Shown here one piece after another: positions 24,679-36,764 of a DNA stretch of 61,162 bases. The stretch's first letter is position 1, and every line of letters starts with the position of its first letter. The notes under the pieces were generated by a model. It did no database searches, was not told where the DNA came from, and saw only the letters and a list, made by a program, of their open reading frames with translations. The stretch is taken from positions 1 through 61,162 of the forward strand of contig JAJXWP010000029.1 of the NCBI GenBank assembly GCA_021781575.1, read 5' to 3'. This DNA is from Pseudomonadota bacterium (GTDB taxonomy: Bacteria > Pseudomonadota > Alphaproteobacteria > Rhodospirillales > Magnetospirillaceae). The position numbers and the translations under genes were made by a program.

Positions 24679-26528
24679 GTGAACACCGAAATGGCAATCG
24701 CGACGATGGAACCGGCGGCAATGCCGGCGGCATACCAGCGCAGGCGCCCGGTCTGAGAACCACTGAGCAACCGGTAGATCTGCCGACAGAAGGCGGCGAG
24801 CGCGGTGTAGAAGCTGTCGACGACATCGGCGCGGTTGCGCGACAGAAGCCAAAGAAACGGCCGCACCAGAAGCCGGTCATAGGCCAGGTCGAAGCCCCAG
24901 CCGATGCTCCACCAGTAGCCTACCAGGCGGGCCGGGGGGGCATTCAGGGCGGTGGTGAACCAGTGCCGCACGGCGATCAGATAGGCGACGCCTACTCCGG
25001 CCAGGGCGATCAGTGCGGAGGCCAGCGTCACCCCGGCCTCGGCTTCCGCCCGCGCCGGTGCGGAGGGCAAGGTCTTGCCCAGGAAGTCGGAGAACAGCGG
25101 GCTGCCGCCCAGCGCCGAAGGTAGCTGGACGAACCCGCCCACTACCGCAAGGATGGACAGGACGATCAAAGGAACGGCGATGCGGCGGCCGGTGGGGCGG
25201 TGCGGCTTGTGCCTTTCCGGGCCGCCGAAGACGATGAATACGGCGCGGAAAATGTATATAGCGGTCAGAAAGGCGCCCAGCAGCCCGGCTCCGCCGAGCC
25301 ATGGGCTGTCGGCCCAGGCGGCGGCCACGATCAGATCCTTGCTGTAGAATCCGGCGGTCACCACCGGCAGCGCCGCCAGCGAGGCGGAGCCGATCAGGAA
25401 GCTCCAGAAGGCCAGGGGCATCTGCCGGCGCAATCCTCCCAGGCGGAAAATGTCCTGCTCCTCGTGCATGCGGTGGATCACCACCCCCGCCGACAGGAAG
25501 AGCAAGGCTTTGAAAAAGGCGTGGGTCATCAGGTGAAAGATGCCGGCGGCCCAGGCGCCCACTCCCAGGGCGAGGAACATGTAGCCGATCTGACTGATGG
25601 TGGAATAGGCGAGGATCCTCTTGATATCCCGCTGGGTCAACGCGCTGAACGACGCCACCAGCAGGGTGGCGGCGCCGATCGCCGCGACAGCCAGCTTGAC
25701 CGGTGGCGCCAGCTCGTAAAGCACATGGGTGCGGGCGATCAGGTAGACACCGGCCGTCACCATGGTGGCGGCGTGGATCAGGGCGGAAACAGGGGTTGGG
25801 CCGGCCATGGCGTCGGGAAGCCAGGTTTGCAGCGGCAGTTGCGCCGACTTGCCGATCGCGCCGCCCAGCAGCAAGGCCGCCGCCGCCACGGCGGCCAGCG
25901 ACCCCGGCGGCCACTGTTGCTGAGCGCGAGCCATCACCGTCTGGATGTCGAAGCTGCCCAGGCGAGTGTAAATGAGCAGCAATCCGACGGTCATCAGGGC
26001 ATCGCCTACTCTTGTCACGACGAACGCCTTGCGGGCCGCCAGCCCGTTGGCCGAATTGGGGTACCAGAAGCCGATCAGCAGGTAGCTGCACAGGCCCACC
26101 CCTTCCCAGCCGACGTAAAGGAACAGCAGGTTGTCCGCCAGCACCAGCACCAGCATGGCGGCGACGAACAGGTTCATCGAGGCGAAGAAGCGGTCGTAGC
26201 CTTCATCCGCCGCCATGTATTCGGCCGAATAAAGGTGAATGAGGAAACCGACGAAGGTGACCACCAGAATCATCACCAGCGACAGGGAATCGAGCCGGAA
26301 GCCGAATCGGGGGGCGAAGCCGGCCAGGGTCATCCAGGGCCAGGCGGTGTCGACCGGCATTTCCGACCCGCGGAGGAAATCGGCGGCTATCAGCAATGCC
26401 AGGACCGCCGAAATGCCGACCGAACCGACGCCGATGGCTTCGATGGCGCGTTTCGGCAGACGGCCTGCCGTAAGATACAGGATGACGAAACCCAAGAGGG
26501 GCAGGGCGGGTAGCAAGGGAAGGGGCAT
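24675..26528 (-). CDS. nuoL: NADH:quinone oxidoreductase subunit L
   Basis: The largest antiporter-like subunit of complex I, 617 residues, with the long lateral helix near its C-terminus. Typical segments are YVGWEGVGLCSYLLIGFWY, KSAQLPLQTWLPDAMAGPTPVSALIHAATMV (in parts) and ALTQRDIKRILAYSTISQIGYM. The start at 26528 lies one base after the nuoK stop (TGAGATG). An in-frame ATG-like extension to 26555 lies inside nuoK and is rejected. Confidence 0.95.
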   Translation of the reverse strand: MPLPLLPALPLLGFVILYLTAGRLPKRAIEAIGVGSVGISAVLALLIAADFLRGSEMPVDTAWPWMTLAGFAPRFGFRLDSLSLVMILVVTFVGFLIHLYSAEYMAADEGYDRFFASMNLFVAAMLVLVLADNLLFLYVGWEGVGLCSYLLIGFWYPNSANGLAARKAFVVTRVGDALMTVGLLLIYTRLGSFDIQTVMARAQQQWPPGSLAAVAAAALLLGGAIGKSAQLPLQTWLPDAMAGPTPVSALIHAATMVTAGVYLIARTHVLYELAPPVKLAVAAIGAATLLVASFSALTQRDIKRILAYSTISQIGYMFLALGVGAWAAGIFHLMTHAFFKALLFLSAGVVIHRMHEEQDIFRLGGLRRQMPLAFWSFLIGSASLAALPVVTAGFYSKDLIVAAAWADSPWLGGAGLLGAFLTAIYIFRAVFIVFGGPERHKPHRPTGRRIAVPLIVLSILAVVGGFVQLPSALGGSPLFSDFLGKTLPSAPARAEAEAGVTLASALIALAGVGVAYLIAVRHWFTTALNAPPARLVGYWWSIGWGFDLAYDRLLVRPFLWLLSRNRADVVDSFYTALAAFCRQIYRLLSGSQTGRLRWYAAGIAAGSIVAIAISVFT

Positions 26529-26529
26529 C

Positions 26530-26832
26530 TCACCCTCGCATTCGGCTGATCGCATCGGCGTCGAGGGTCGCCTTGCGGCGATGGATGCGCAAAATTATCG
26601 CCAGACCGACCGCCACCTCGGCCGCCGCCAGGGCAAGGATCATAATGAACATCGCCTGCCCGTCGGCTTGGTGCCATCGGGAGCCGGCGGCGACGAAGGC
26701 CAAGCCGGTGGCGTTCAGCATGACCTCGGCCGACATCAGGATGAAGACCAGGTTGCGCCGCGCCAGCAAACCGGCCATGCCAAGAACGAACAGCACGGCG
26801 GCCAGCAGCAGGCCTCGGGACAGCGGGATCAT
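26530..26832 (-). CDS. nuoK: NADH:quinone oxidoreductase subunit K
   Basis: A 100-residue, three-helix membrane subunit of complex I, exactly the usual family length. The two functional glutamates are present in [15 protein letters not shown] (TM2) and [13 protein letters not shown] (TM3). The start at 26832 overlaps the nuoJ stop (ATGA). The C-terminus is basic ([17 protein letters not shown]). Confidence 0.94.
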   Translation of the reverse strand: MIPLSRGLLLAAVLFVLGMAGLLARRNLVFILMSAEVMLNATGLAFVAAGSRWHQADGQAMFIMILALAAAEVAVGLAIILRIHRRKATLDADAISRMRG

Positions 26833-27314
26833 GATGACCGCCCGAGGTGAAAGGCGGCGATCAATCCGGCCAGCAATAGCATGGAGGCCAGTTCTACGGC
26901 GAGCACGTAAGGCCCGAACAGCAAGGCGCCGACCGGTTCCGGAGAGACCACCGCGCCGCCGGCGGGAGCGCTGCCTGTTCTCAGCAGATAGACCAGTTCG
27001 CCGAGCAGCACCGCCGACAGCACTGTCGGCCCGACCCAAATTGCGGGGACCAGCCAGCCGCGTTCCTGTCTGGTGGCGTCGGCGCCCAGGTTGAGCATCA
27101 TGACGACGAAAGCGAACAACACCATGATCGCTCCGGCATAGACGATTGCTTCCAAGGCGGCGGCGAAGGGTGCCCCGAGCACATAGAAGACCACCGCCAC
27201 GGCGAGCAGTGAGACGATCAGCGAGAGCAGGGCGTGAACGGCGTTGGCGCTGATGATGACCTGCAAGGTGGCGGCGACGGCGACCACGGCGGCGAGGTAG
27301 AAGGTGACGGTCAT
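26829..27314 (-). CDS. nuoJ: NADH:quinone oxidoreductase subunit J
   Basis: A 161-residue, five-helix membrane subunit of complex I. The conserved TM3 block [20 protein letters not shown], with the pi-bulge glycine and tyrosine region, is present. It is slightly shorter than E. coli NuoJ (about 184). ATG at 27314 follows AAGGAG at 8 nt. Unlike all other junctions of the operon, it is separated from nuoI by 80 bp containing a strong hairpin, so it has its own ribosome binding site and may be separately controlled. Confidence 0.93.
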   Translation of the reverse strand: MTVTFYLAAVVAVAATLQVIISANAVHALLSLIVSLLAVAVVFYVLGAPFAAALEAIVYAGAIMVLFAFVVMMLNLGADATRQERGWLVPAIWVGPTVLSAVLLGELVYLLRTGSAPAGGAVVSPEPVGALLFGPYVLAVELASMLLLAGLIAAFHLGRSS

Positions 27315-27365
27315 GGCAAGGTCTCCTTCTTCGCAATGCAAGCTTTGCAACCGCCAGGTGCTGGC

Positions 27366-27392
27366 GCCGTCCGGCGCGCCCCGACGGACGGC
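27366..27392 (-). promoter_or_regulatory. Intercistronic hairpin between nuoI and nuoJ
   Basis: GCCGTCCG (27366-27373) pairs exactly with CGGACGGC (27385-27392) around an 11-nt loop. It begins 2 bases beyond the nuoI stop codon. A smaller hairpin, TGCAA/TTGCA, lies at 27337-27349 just before the nuoJ ribosome binding site. There is no T-run, so RNA processing, partial termination or mRNA stabilisation is likelier than full termination. Confidence 0.5.
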
Positions 27393-27394
27393 CG

Positions 27395-27910
27395 TCACGG
27401 CAACAGCGTCTTCGGGTCGAAGGGTGGCTCCTCGTTTTCCGCCTGCCCCTTGTCTTTGCCGGGAATGGCCAGGCCGGCCACCCGGTAGAAGCTGTAGCCG
27501 GGGTATTTGCCGACGCCGCTGATCAGCAGGTCCTCTTTCTCGTAAACAAGGTTGCGGCGGTCATATTCGCTCATCTCGAAGTCTGGGGTGAGTTGGATGG
27601 CGTAGGTCGGGCAGGCGTCCTCGCAATAGCCGCAAAAGATGCACCGGGAAAAATTGATGCGGAAATATTCCGGATACCATCGGCCGCCGGGCAATTCGCC
27701 TTTCTGCAGGGCGATGCAGTCCACCGGGCAGGCGACGGCGCACAGATAACAGGCGACGCAGCGCTCTTCGCCGTCGGGATCGCGGGACAGGATGATCCGT
27801 CCGCGCCACCGCGGCGCCAGATAGGCTTTCCGCTCGGGATATTCGATGGTTTCCCGACGGTGGAACAGGTGCAGGAAGATCAGCCAAAGGGTTTTCAGCA
27901 GGCTGTACAT
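27395..27910 (-). CDS. nuoI: NADH:quinone oxidoreductase subunit I
   Basis: A 171-residue ferredoxin-like subunit in the peripheral arm of complex I. It carries two complete CxxCxxCxxxC motifs, C51/C54/C57/C61 and C90/C93/C96/C100, for the [4Fe-4S] clusters N6a and N6b that relay electrons toward quinone. The N-terminal amphipathic helix ([16 protein letters not shown]) lies on the membrane. ATG at 27910 starts 2 bases after the nuoH stop. A longer frame (to 28327) overlaps nuoH and has no family match. Confidence 0.95.
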   Translation of the reverse strand: MYSLLKTLWLIFLHLFHRRETIEYPERKAYLAPRWRGRIILSRDPDGEERCVACYLCAVACPVDCIALQKGELPGGRWYPEYFRINFSRCIFCGYCEDACPTYAIQLTPDFEMSEYDRRNLVYEKEDLLISGVGKYPGYSFYRVAGLAIPGKDKGQAENEEPPFDPKTLLP

Positions 27911-27912
27911 GG

Positions 27913-28857
27913 TCAAAAGGCCAGCAGGACGGCGGCGGTAACCATCAGGTTGAGCAGCGCCAACGGCAGCAGCAGTTTCCAGCCGAAGGCCATCAGTTGA
28001 TCGTAGCGGGGGCGGGGCAAGGCGGCGCGCAGCAGGATGAAGAAGGCGACGAACGCGCCGGTCTTGATCAGGAACCACAACAGCGGCGGAAGGACCGGCC
28101 CAAGCCAGCCGCCGAAGAACAGGGTGGCCAGCATGGCCGAGACCAGAACGATGCCCACATACTCGCCGATGAAGAAGATGCCGAACTTCATGCCGGAATA
28201 TTCGGTGTGAAAACCGGCAGTCAGTTCGCTTTCCGCTTCCGGCAGGTCGAACGGCAGGCGGTGGATGGCGGCTATTCCGGCAGTCATGAACACCAGGAAG
28301 CCAAGGAACTGTGGGACGACGAACCACATTCCTGCCTGCGCCGCGACGATCTGGCGAAGGTCGAACGACCGGGCCTGAAGGACCACCCCCAGCAGGGACA
28401 GGCCGAGAAACACCTCATAGCTCAGCATCTGCGCCACCGCGCGCAGGGAGCCCAGGATGGCGTATTTGTTGTTGGACGCCCAGCCGCCGAGGACCGTGCT
28501 GTAGACCGACAGCGAGATCATCGCCAGGATGAACAGCAGGCCGACGCCATCCACCGGCCAGACGCCGATGCCGGGCGTCACCGGAATGGCGGCGAAACCG
28601 AGCAGCAGCGCGGCCATGACGATTGCCGGTGCGAGGATGAAACCGATGCGGTCGGCGAAGGGCGGAACCCAATCCTCCTTGAACAGGATCTTGATCATGT
28701 CGGCGACCACCTGCAGAAGGCCGGCGGGCCCCACCCGGTTGGGCCCGAGGCGGTCCTGCCACAACCCGAGCAGACGCCGCTCGACCCAGGTGAGCAGCGC
28801 AGCGGTGATCACCAGCACCAGCAGGATGCCGAATACATTGGCCAGGCCGGCCATCAT
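27913..28857 (-). CDS. nuoH: NADH:quinone oxidoreductase subunit H
   Basis: A 314-residue membrane subunit that forms the quinone-binding chamber with NuoB and NuoD. Key segments are [19 protein letters not shown] near the N-terminus, [22 protein letters not shown] (the charged loop, in parts), and [19 protein letters not shown]. The start overlaps the nuoG stop (ATGA). The length is close to that of the E. coli protein (325). Confidence 0.95.
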   Translation of the reverse strand: MMAGLANVFGILLVLVITAALLTWVERRLLGLWQDRLGPNRVGPAGLLQVVADMIKILFKEDWVPPFADRIGFILAPAIVMAALLLGFAAIPVTPGIGVWPVDGVGLLFILAMISLSVYSTVLGGWASNNKYAILGSLRAVAQMLSYEVFLGLSLLGVVLQARSFDLRQIVAAQAGMWFVVPQFLGFLVFMTAGIAAIHRLPFDLPEAESELTAGFHTEYSGMKFGIFFIGEYVGIVLVSAMLATLFFGGWLGPVLPPLLWFLIKTGAFVAFFILLRAALPRPRYDQLMAFGWKLLLPLALLNLMVTAAVLLAF

Positions 28858-31549
28858 GGCGTGCCCTCGCAGGCCTTTATCTCACCCCAGCCGGGCAGGA
28901 TGAGGCCGATGCTCTCCGGTGTGCCGGCGAGCAAGCCGCCGGTGCCCGGCGGCAAGGCAGGATGCAGGGTGGCCGGCATGCGGCGGATCTCGCCGCCCAG
29001 GCGAAGTTCCACAAGCGCGCCTTCGGTGATTCCCAGGCGAGCAGCGTCGGCCGGGGGCAGGGCCACGGTGGGGGAGGTGAGGATTTCCGCGATGGGCGCA
29101 GACATTCGGCTCAGCTCTTCGCTGCCGAATATGGCGTAGAGAGGCTCTATCCACCAGCGTCCGCGCCGCGGCGCGAAGGGACGCGGCACCTCTCCGAGAT
29201 AGGTTCGCCTCGCCTGCCGGCTGCGATGAATCAGAAGGCTGCCGGCCGGGCCTCCCCGCAATGGTCCGCCGACCTCTTGTTGGAATTTGTTGATCGCCTG
29301 AACGGAATTCCATGCCGGGGCCCACACGAAGGGAATCAGCGATGGAGGCGGCTTGGTGGCGGCGCCTTCCATGCTGTAGGCCAGCGGGGTGTCGGGATCT
29401 TCGGCGGGCTTTGGTTCGTGCATGGTGCGGTCGGCATGCAGCGCCGTCCGCCCGCTGTAGCGTTGCGGCTGCCGTGGTATCTTGGCTCCGGCGATGCGAA
29501 AGCCGGCGCCGGGCGCGGCGTTGGTGATGTCGGACAAGCCGGGCAGCGCTTTGGCGCAGGCGGCCGTCACGTCGTCCAGTTGCCGCCAGGGCAAGGGTTC
29601 CCCCTCATGGCGGACCGCCGCCATGTCGCGCAGCCAGCGCCAGCTCTCCTGGATGCCGCCGGATGGCGGCCGTACCGAGAAGAAACGTTGGGCTCGCCCT
29701 TCATTGTTGACCAGGGTGCCGTCACTCTCGGCGAAATCGGCAGCGGGCAAGAAAATTTCGGCCCGGGCCGCCGTTTGGTGGGACGAATGGTCGATGACCA
29801 GCAGATGGCGAAGCCGGTTCAGGCAGGCATCCACCGCCGAGCGTTCCGCCCGCCGGTAAAGGTCGTTCTCCAGGACGATAAAGGTATCAACCGCGCCGGC
29901 GTCGACGGCTGCGAAAGCCTCGGCGAGGTTGCCTCCGCCCATCAGGGCCAGGCCCAGGCTGTCGCATTCGGGCACCACCATGGAAAGCTGCGCCGCGCGC
30001 CCGCGGCGACACAGGGCCCAGGCAAGGTTGGCCGCCGCTTCGATCACCGCCCGGCTGCCGCTGGAGGTGCCGGCGACGATGAGTGGCCGCTGGGCCTCGG
30101 CCAATGCCTGGGCGACGACCTGCGCCTGCGAAAGGAACTCGGCCGAGCCGTCGGAGACTTTCGGGGCATCGTCGTCTATCGCCTGGGCGATGGCATATCC
30201 CAGGCGCGCCACTTCCATGTCGGGCAATCGAAAGACTGCGGTGGCCAGATTGTCCAACCGGGTAGCATCGAGAGTGGCGATGAAAAGAGGACTTTTTTCC
30301 TGCTGCGCGGCGTCACGCACGGCGTTGTCGAGCCAGGAGGGAATCCCCAGTCGGCCGGCGATGGCGAAAGCCTGTCGGCGGGTTGCCTGGCGCAGGGCCA
30401 AGGCCAGGCGCGGGGCCGTGTTGGGCAGGTCCTCACCCAGCACCAGGACGGCGTCGGCCTGCTCGGCGTCGGCCAGGGTGGCGGCCGGCGCGGGGCCCTT
30501 TTGCAGGATGTCGATGATCAAGGACAGCAACCGCTGCTCTTCCGCTGCCAGGCCGAGGTGGAACCGGTCCGGGCCGACCAGTTGGCGGAGGGCGAAATTG
30601 GCCTCCAGCGAGGCCCGGGGCGAACCGATTCCGATCGGCTTGGCGGCCGGCAAGATCCCTGCCAGGTGGCGCAGCGTCGCGTCCCGGGTCAATGGATGGC
30701 TCTGCCGCAAAGGCTGGCGGATGCGTTCCGGAAGGTCGGCGAAGCCGTGGCCGAAGCGCCCCCGGTCGCACAGGAAATAACCATTGATCTGGTGATGATA
30801 GCGGTTTAACAGGCGGCGCAGATGGCCGGCCCGGGCATTGACGGTGACGTTGCAGCCCAGGCCGCAATGGACGCAGACCGATGGCGCGCCGGCCATGTCC
30901 CATTTGCGGGCGTAAAGGCGCCCCAAGGGCTTGTCGGTGAACACTCCGGTCGGGCATATCTCGACCAGGTTGCCGCTGAACTCGTTCTCCAGCCGGCCGT
31001 CCTCGGCCCGCCCGAAATAGACGTAGCGATGGCTGGCGAAGACATCAAAATCCTGTCCACCGGCATAATCCCGGTAGAAGCGGACACACCGATAGCAGGC
31101 GATGCATCGGTTCATTTCGTGGGCGACGAACGGGCCCAGATATTGGTTGCGGAAGGTGCGCTTATGAAACCGGTAGCGGCGCCGGACGTGACCCGTCATC
31201 ACCGTCATGTCCTGCAGATGGCATTCACCGCCCTCCGGGCAGACCGGGCAGTCGTGCGGATGGTTGGTCATCAGCCATTCGATCACAGAGGCGCGGAACG
31301 ACTTGGCTTCGCCGTCCTCGATCGACAAATGCATGCCGTCGGCCACCGGCGTCATGCAGGCCATGACCAGCCGCCCCGCGTGGTCCCCGGCATCGCGGAA
31401 TTGCTTCACCGCGCATTGCCGGCAGGCGCCCACCGAGCCCAGGGCCGGATGCCAGCAGAAATACGGCAGGTTGAAGCCGAGCGACAGGCAGGCGTGCAGC
31501 AGGTTGTCGCCGGCTTCGACCTGGAAGGCCCGGCCGTCGATGGTCAGCG

Positions 31550-31559
<10 letters not shown>
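28854..31559 (-). CDS. nuoG: NADH:quinone oxidoreductase subunit G, E. coli type
   Basis: A 901-residue peripheral-arm subunit carrying several Fe-S clusters. The N-terminal [2Fe-2S] domain ([20 protein letters not shown]), the HxxxC ligand segment ([14 protein letters not shown]), [13 protein letters not shown] and CPTG motifs are all present. The extra ligand set CVHCGLGCN with a downstream CDRGR corresponds to cluster N7, kept in E. coli-type enzymes. Length and layout match E. coli NuoG (908) rather than the shorter mitochondrial-type subunit (about 690) usual in alphaproteobacteria. The ATG at 31559 lies within the end of nuoF (10-bp overlap) after AAGGA. Confidence 0.93.
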
Positions 31560-32829
<1,270 letters not shown>

Positions 32830-32833
<4 letters not shown>

Positions 32834-33297
32834 CGGTAACCCTCCAGTGCCTGGTCCAGCTTGGCCGGTGTAACCTCGCCATGGAGATCCTCGTCGACCA
32901 TGACGGTCGGCGCGTGGTCGCAGGCGCCGAGACAGACGACCGGCAACAGGGTGAAGCGATCATCGGCGGTGGTTCCGCCCCATTGTACCTCCAACTGCCG
33001 CCGCAGATGGTCACCGAGCAGCCGACAGCCCATGATCCAGCAGGAGACGCTGTCGCAGACCAGGATCACGTGGCGGCCGACCGGCTGGCGGTAGATCAGG
33101 TTGTGGAAGGTGGCGACCCCGTCGAGGCTGTCCGGCGACATGTCGAGAAGCGATGCCACCGCCCCCAAGTCTTCGTCGGAGACCCAGCGGCTGGTCCGCT
33201 GAACCATTTTCAGCGCTTCCACCGCGGCTCCCGATTTCTGCCGGTAATGGCTGGTGAGCCGGGTGATTTCGGCGATCTGCTGGTCCGTCAACGCCAT
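32830..33297 (-). CDS. nuoE: NADH:quinone oxidoreductase subunit E
   Basis: A 155-residue thioredoxin-fold subunit with the N1a [2Fe-2S] cluster. Its four ligands are visible: C81, C86 (CDSVSC), C122 and C126 (CLGAC). The upstream helical bundle (VATFHNLIYRQPVG) is typical. ATG at 33297 follows GAGGA and is 10 bp after the nuoCD stop; an open extension back to 33333 is inside nuoCD and not used. Confidence 0.94.
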
Positions 33298-33307
33298 GTT
33301 TTCCTCA

Positions 33308-35056
33308 TTATCGGTCGACGTCGGCCATGACAAAATCGATGCTGCCCAGGATGGCGATCAGATCCGGCAGCAAATGCCCGCGGCACATCTGCGGGATCAT
33401 CTGCAAATGCGGAAAGGACGGCGTGCGGATGCGGGTGCGATAGGAAATAGTTCCGCCATCACTGGTCAGGTAATAGCCGTTCAGTCCCTTGGTCGCCTCG
33501 ACGCAGGCCAGGGCCTCACCGGGAGGGATCACCGGCCCCCAGCTGACGTTGAGGAAGTGATCGATCAATGTCTCGATGTCGTGCATGGTGCGCGCCTTGT
33601 CGGGCGGCGTGGTCAGCGGGTGCTCGGACTTGTAGGGGCCGGCCGGCATACCGGCCAGGCACTGGGCGACAATGCGCAGGCTCTGGCGGATTTCCTCGGC
33701 CCGCACGGCGGTGCGGTCGTAGCAGTCGCCACGGCTGCCGGTGGGAATGTCGAAGTCGAACGAGTCGTAGCCGGAATAAGGTCGCTTCTTGCGGAGATCC
33801 CACTCCAGGCCGCAGGCGCGCAAATTCGGACCGGTGACACCCCAGGCGACGGCGGTGTCGATGTCGTAGGCGCCGACACCCTGGGTGCGCATTTTGAACA
33901 ACCGGTTGTTCAGCACCAGGTCCTCATATTCGTCGAGGCGCGGCGGCAGATACTCGACGAAGGCCCTGACCATGGCGTCCCAGCCATCCGGCAGGTCCTG
34001 CGCCACCCCGCCGATGCGGAACCAGCCGGGATGCATGCGGGCGCCGCAGATCGCCTCGATGATCTCGAACACCCGCTCGCGGTCGGTAAACATGTAGAAC
34101 ACCGGTGACAGCGCGCCGACGTCCTGGGCCATGGTTCCGTAGAAGACGAGATGGCTGGCGATGCGGAACAATTCGACCAGCATGACCCGGATCACCTGCG
34201 CCCGCGGTGGCACGGTGATGCCGGCCAGGTTCTCCACTGCCAGCACATAGGGCAGGTTGTTGTTGACGCCGCCCAGGTAGTCGACCCGGTCGGTATAGGG
34301 GATGTAGGTGTGCCAGGACTGGCGCTCGCCCATCTTTTCGGCGCCGCGGTGGTGGTAGCCGATATCGGGAACGGCATCGACGATGGTTTCCCCCTCCAAC
34401 TGAAGGACGACGCGGAACACGCCATGGACGCTGGGATGATTGGGGCCGAGATTGAGGAACATGAACTCTGCCGATTCGCTCTGGCGCGCCATACCCCAGT
34501 CCTCGGGTCGGAAGCGCAACGCCTCCTGTTCCGCCGCCTGCTTGCCTTCGGGCAGGGAGAACGTCCCCATCTCGGTGGCGCGCGCCGGATAGTCCTTGCG
34601 CAGCGGGTGGCCTTCCCAGGTCGGCGGCAGCAGGATGCGCCAGGGATGGGGGTGGCCGGCGAAGACGATGCCGAACATGTCCCAGGCCTCGCGCTCGTAC
34701 CAGTTGGCCGCCGCCCAGATATCCGTAACCGTGGGCAGTGAGGGAGGGTCGCCGGTCAGGGGCACCTTCAGCCTGATCTGCTCCGCCGCGTGAAGGCACA
34801 TCAGGTGATAGACGACGGAGAAATCCCGCTGCGGCCCGTCGTCGGGATGCCGGCGCATGCGCTCGTCGATCGCCGTCAGGTCGAACAGCATCGGGTAAGC
34901 GGGATCTGCCTCGTCCTTCAGGTAGCGCAGGACGTCATGCAGCAGCGCCGGAGCGACCCACAGGGTCGGCGTACCGTCCCGCGTGGCTTGGCGCGGGCCG
35001 GCCCCGAAACGGCTCTGCAAGCCGCCGGTGATGTCGGCTTTGGCTAGCGGTTCCAT
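33308..35056 (-). CDS. nuoCD: NADH:quinone oxidoreductase fused subunit C/D
   Basis: A 582-residue fusion of the 30-kDa (NuoC, residues about 1-185) and 49-kDa (NuoD, residues about 195-582) subunits. The NuoC part carries the [15 protein letters not shown] signature; the NuoD part carries [15 protein letters not shown] and the quinone-pocket region near the NuoB interface. It ends with the invariant [12 protein letters not shown]. Fusion of C and D is characteristic of gammaproteobacterial and some other complex I lineages, whereas most alphaproteobacteria encode them separately. It starts 3 bases after the nuoB stop. Confidence 0.95.
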   Translation of the reverse strand: MEPLAKADITGGLQSRFGAGPRQATRDGTPTLWVAPALLHDVLRYLKDEADPAYPMLFDLTAIDERMRRHPDDGPQRDFSVVYHLMCLHAAEQIRLKVPLTGDPPSLPTVTDIWAAANWYEREAWDMFGIVFAGHPHPWRILLPPTWEGHPLRKDYPARATEMGTFSLPEGKQAAEQEALRFRPEDWGMARQSESAEFMFLNLGPNHPSVHGVFRVVLQLEGETIVDAVPDIGYHHRGAEKMGERQSWHTYIPYTDRVDYLGGVNNNLPYVLAVENLAGITVPPRAQVIRVMLVELFRIASHLVFYGTMAQDVGALSPVFYMFTDRERVFEIIEAICGARMHPGWFRIGGVAQDLPDGWDAMVRAFVEYLPPRLDEYEDLVLNNRLFKMRTQGVGAYDIDTAVAWGVTGPNLRACGLEWDLRKKRPYSGYDSFDFDIPTGSRGDCYDRTAVRAEEIRQSLRIVAQCLAGMPAGPYKSEHPLTTPPDKARTMHDIETLIDHFLNVSWGPVIPPGEALACVEATKGLNGYYLTSDGGTISYRTRIRTPSFPHLQMIPQMCRGHLLPDLIAILGSIDFVMADVDR

Positions 35057-35059
35057 CGG

Positions 35060-35659
35060 TTACACCCGATCAGGCGGCGGCAAGGTCGTGGCTCCTCGGC
35101 GGTCGATCCGCTTGAGATCGCGCCGGCTGGGCGGCGGTGGCCGTTCGACGCCCTGGGGCCCGATCATCCAGCTGAGTGGCCGGCGCTCAGTCCCCACCGA
35201 CTGCTGCAGCAGGGTCAGCCCCTCCAGCAGCGCGTCCGGGCGTGGCGGGCAGCCCGGCACGTAGACATCAACCGGGAGGAAGCTGTCGACGCCCTGGACC
35301 ACGCTGTAGATGTCATACATGCCTCCGGAATTGGCGCAGGAGCCCATGGAAATCACCCAGCGGGGTGCCATCATCTGCTCGTAAAGCCGCTTGATCACCG
35401 GGGCCATCTTGATGAACACGGTGCCGGAAATGACAATGAGATCCGCCTCGCGCGGGGTGGCGCGCAGGACCTCGGCGCCAAAGCGGGCGATGTCATATTT
35501 GCTGGTGAAGGCGGTGGCCATTTCCACGTAGCAGCAGGACAGGCCGAAGTTGAACGGCCAAAGGGAATTCTTCCGCCCCCAGGCGACCATATCCTGCAAC
35601 TTGGCCAGGATCAGGTGGCGCCGGACGGCGTCGTCGAAGCTGCCGCCGGATCCGCTCAT
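35060..35659 (-). CDS. nuoB: NADH:quinone oxidoreductase subunit B
   Basis: A 199-residue subunit that holds the terminal N2 [4Fe-4S] cluster next to the quinone site. The ligands are the tandem C42-C43 (GLSCCYVEM), C108 ([10 protein letters not shown]) and C137 (PGCPPRP). The C-terminal tail after about residue 170 is Pro/Arg-rich and somewhat extended. ATG at 35659 overlaps the nuoA stop (ATGA); the longer open frame to 36037 reads through nuoA out of frame. Confidence 0.95.
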   Translation of the reverse strand: MSGSGGSFDDAVRRHLILAKLQDMVAWGRKNSLWPFNFGLSCCYVEMATAFTSKYDIARFGAEVLRATPREADLIVISGTVFIKMAPVIKRLYEQMMAPRWVISMGSCANSGGMYDIYSVVQGVDSFLPVDVYVPGCPPRPDALLEGLTLLQQSVGTERRPLSWMIGPQGVERPPPPSRRDLKRIDRRGATTLPPPDRV

Positions 35660-36030
35660 CGGCGCGGCGCCCAGTCGAGGCCGCCCAGCCGCCACAGATA
35701 GGCCAGGGCGACCAGAAGGACGGCGACGAAGATCAACATTTCCCAATATCCCGGCCAGCCGACCTGGCGGAAGGCGATGGCCCAGGCCGTGACGAATACC
35801 GTCTCCACATCGAAGACAACGAAGAACATCGCCACCAGATAGAACCGGACGGGGAACCGATAGCGGGCGGTACCGACGCTGACGATGCCCGACTCGAACG
35901 GTTCCACCGTGGCCTTTTCGCGGTGTCGCGGCCCGAGCACGGCCGATGCGCCGATCATCACGGCGATCAGGACGATGGTTGCCGCAGCGTAAAGCAGGAA
36001 CTGCCAAGCCGGTGGTCCGTTCATCGTCAC
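35656..36030 (-). CDS. nuoA: NADH:quinone oxidoreductase subunit A
   Basis: A 124-residue, three-helix membrane subunit and the first gene of the operon. The conserved loop is present as PFESGI, then [20 protein letters not shown] with the acidic residues used near the quinone channel. It is transcribed from the roughly 130-bp space shared with the divergent HNH gene; no confident promoter can be picked there. Confidence 0.94.
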   Translation of the reverse strand: MTMNGPPAWQFLLYAAATIVLIAVMIGASAVLGPRHREKATVEPFESGIVSVGTARYRFPVRFYLVAMFFVVFDVETVFVTAWAIAFRQVGWPGYWEMLIFVAVLLVALAYLWRLGGLDWAPRR

Positions 36031-36160
36031 GCGCCATCGGGTTGTGGTGTCGCCATGAAAGGCTAACCGTTGGGGCGGCCCCAGGTTCCCGTCATGGCAG
36101 GAGATGGCCGTTCACCGGAAATTAGCAGCCTCCGGAGTACCCTTTCCGGAGAGGTGCGCG

Positions 36161-36670
36161 ATGCAGCGTATCGGCGTTTCTGCCATCCTTCTTGTGGCCC
36201 TGTCCGTCGCCGCCCGGGCGGCGGACCTGCCGGATTCGCGGATTACGCCGGGCGCGCTGCTGCCGGCCACGGCGAACCAGGTCTGCACCCCCGGCTATGC
36301 CAGGACCCGGCGCCATGTGACGGCCGCGGTAAGGCGACAGGTCTTCGCGTCCTATGGCCTGGATGGCAATCACACCGGCTATTGCGCAGGGCGGCAGGGC
36401 TGCGAGATCGATCACCTGGTCAGCCTCGAGTTGGGCGGCAGCAACGATCCGGCGAATTTGTGGCCGGAGAGCTACGACAGCCAGCCGTGGAACGCCCACC
36501 GCAAGGATCGCCTGGAGAATGCGCTGCATCGGCTGGTGTGCTCGGGGCGGCTTGGCCTGGGCGAAGCCCAGCGGGCGATTTCCACCGATTGGATCGCCGC
36601 CTACGGGCGGTATGTCGGCCAGCCGGTAGCCGCCTTGGTTCGCGCCCCACGGCGGCCGGCACCACGATAG
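36161..36670 (+). CDS. Secreted HNH-motif protein (putative nuclease)
   Basis: A 169-residue protein with a signal peptide (MQRIGVSAILLVALSVAARA, cleavage about residue 21). The mature part holds one HNH-like motif, CEIDHLVSLELGGSNDPANLW, with H and N at the expected spacing, preceded by a CTPGYARTRR segment. Exported HNH proteins of this size are common in proteobacteria; nucleic acid cleavage in the periplasm or outside is plausible but unproven. ATG at 36161 follows GGAGAGG. It is divergent from the nuo operon and has no immunity partner next to it. Confidence 0.72.
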   Translation: MQRIGVSAILLVALSVAARAADLPDSRITPGALLPATANQVCTPGYARTRRHVTAAVRRQVFASYGLDGNHTGYCAGRQGCEIDHLVSLELGGSNDPANLWPESYDSQPWNAHRKDRLENALHRLVCSGRLGLGEAQRAISTDWIAAYGRYVGQPVAALVRAPRRPAPR

Positions 36671-36764
36671 GCCGGTGGCACAAGCTTGGCGCACTCGACA
36701 GGCCTGGCGGATTACCGTAAACACTTGGCTGCGAGCGGGTGGGACGGAACAGGGGAGATTGGGC

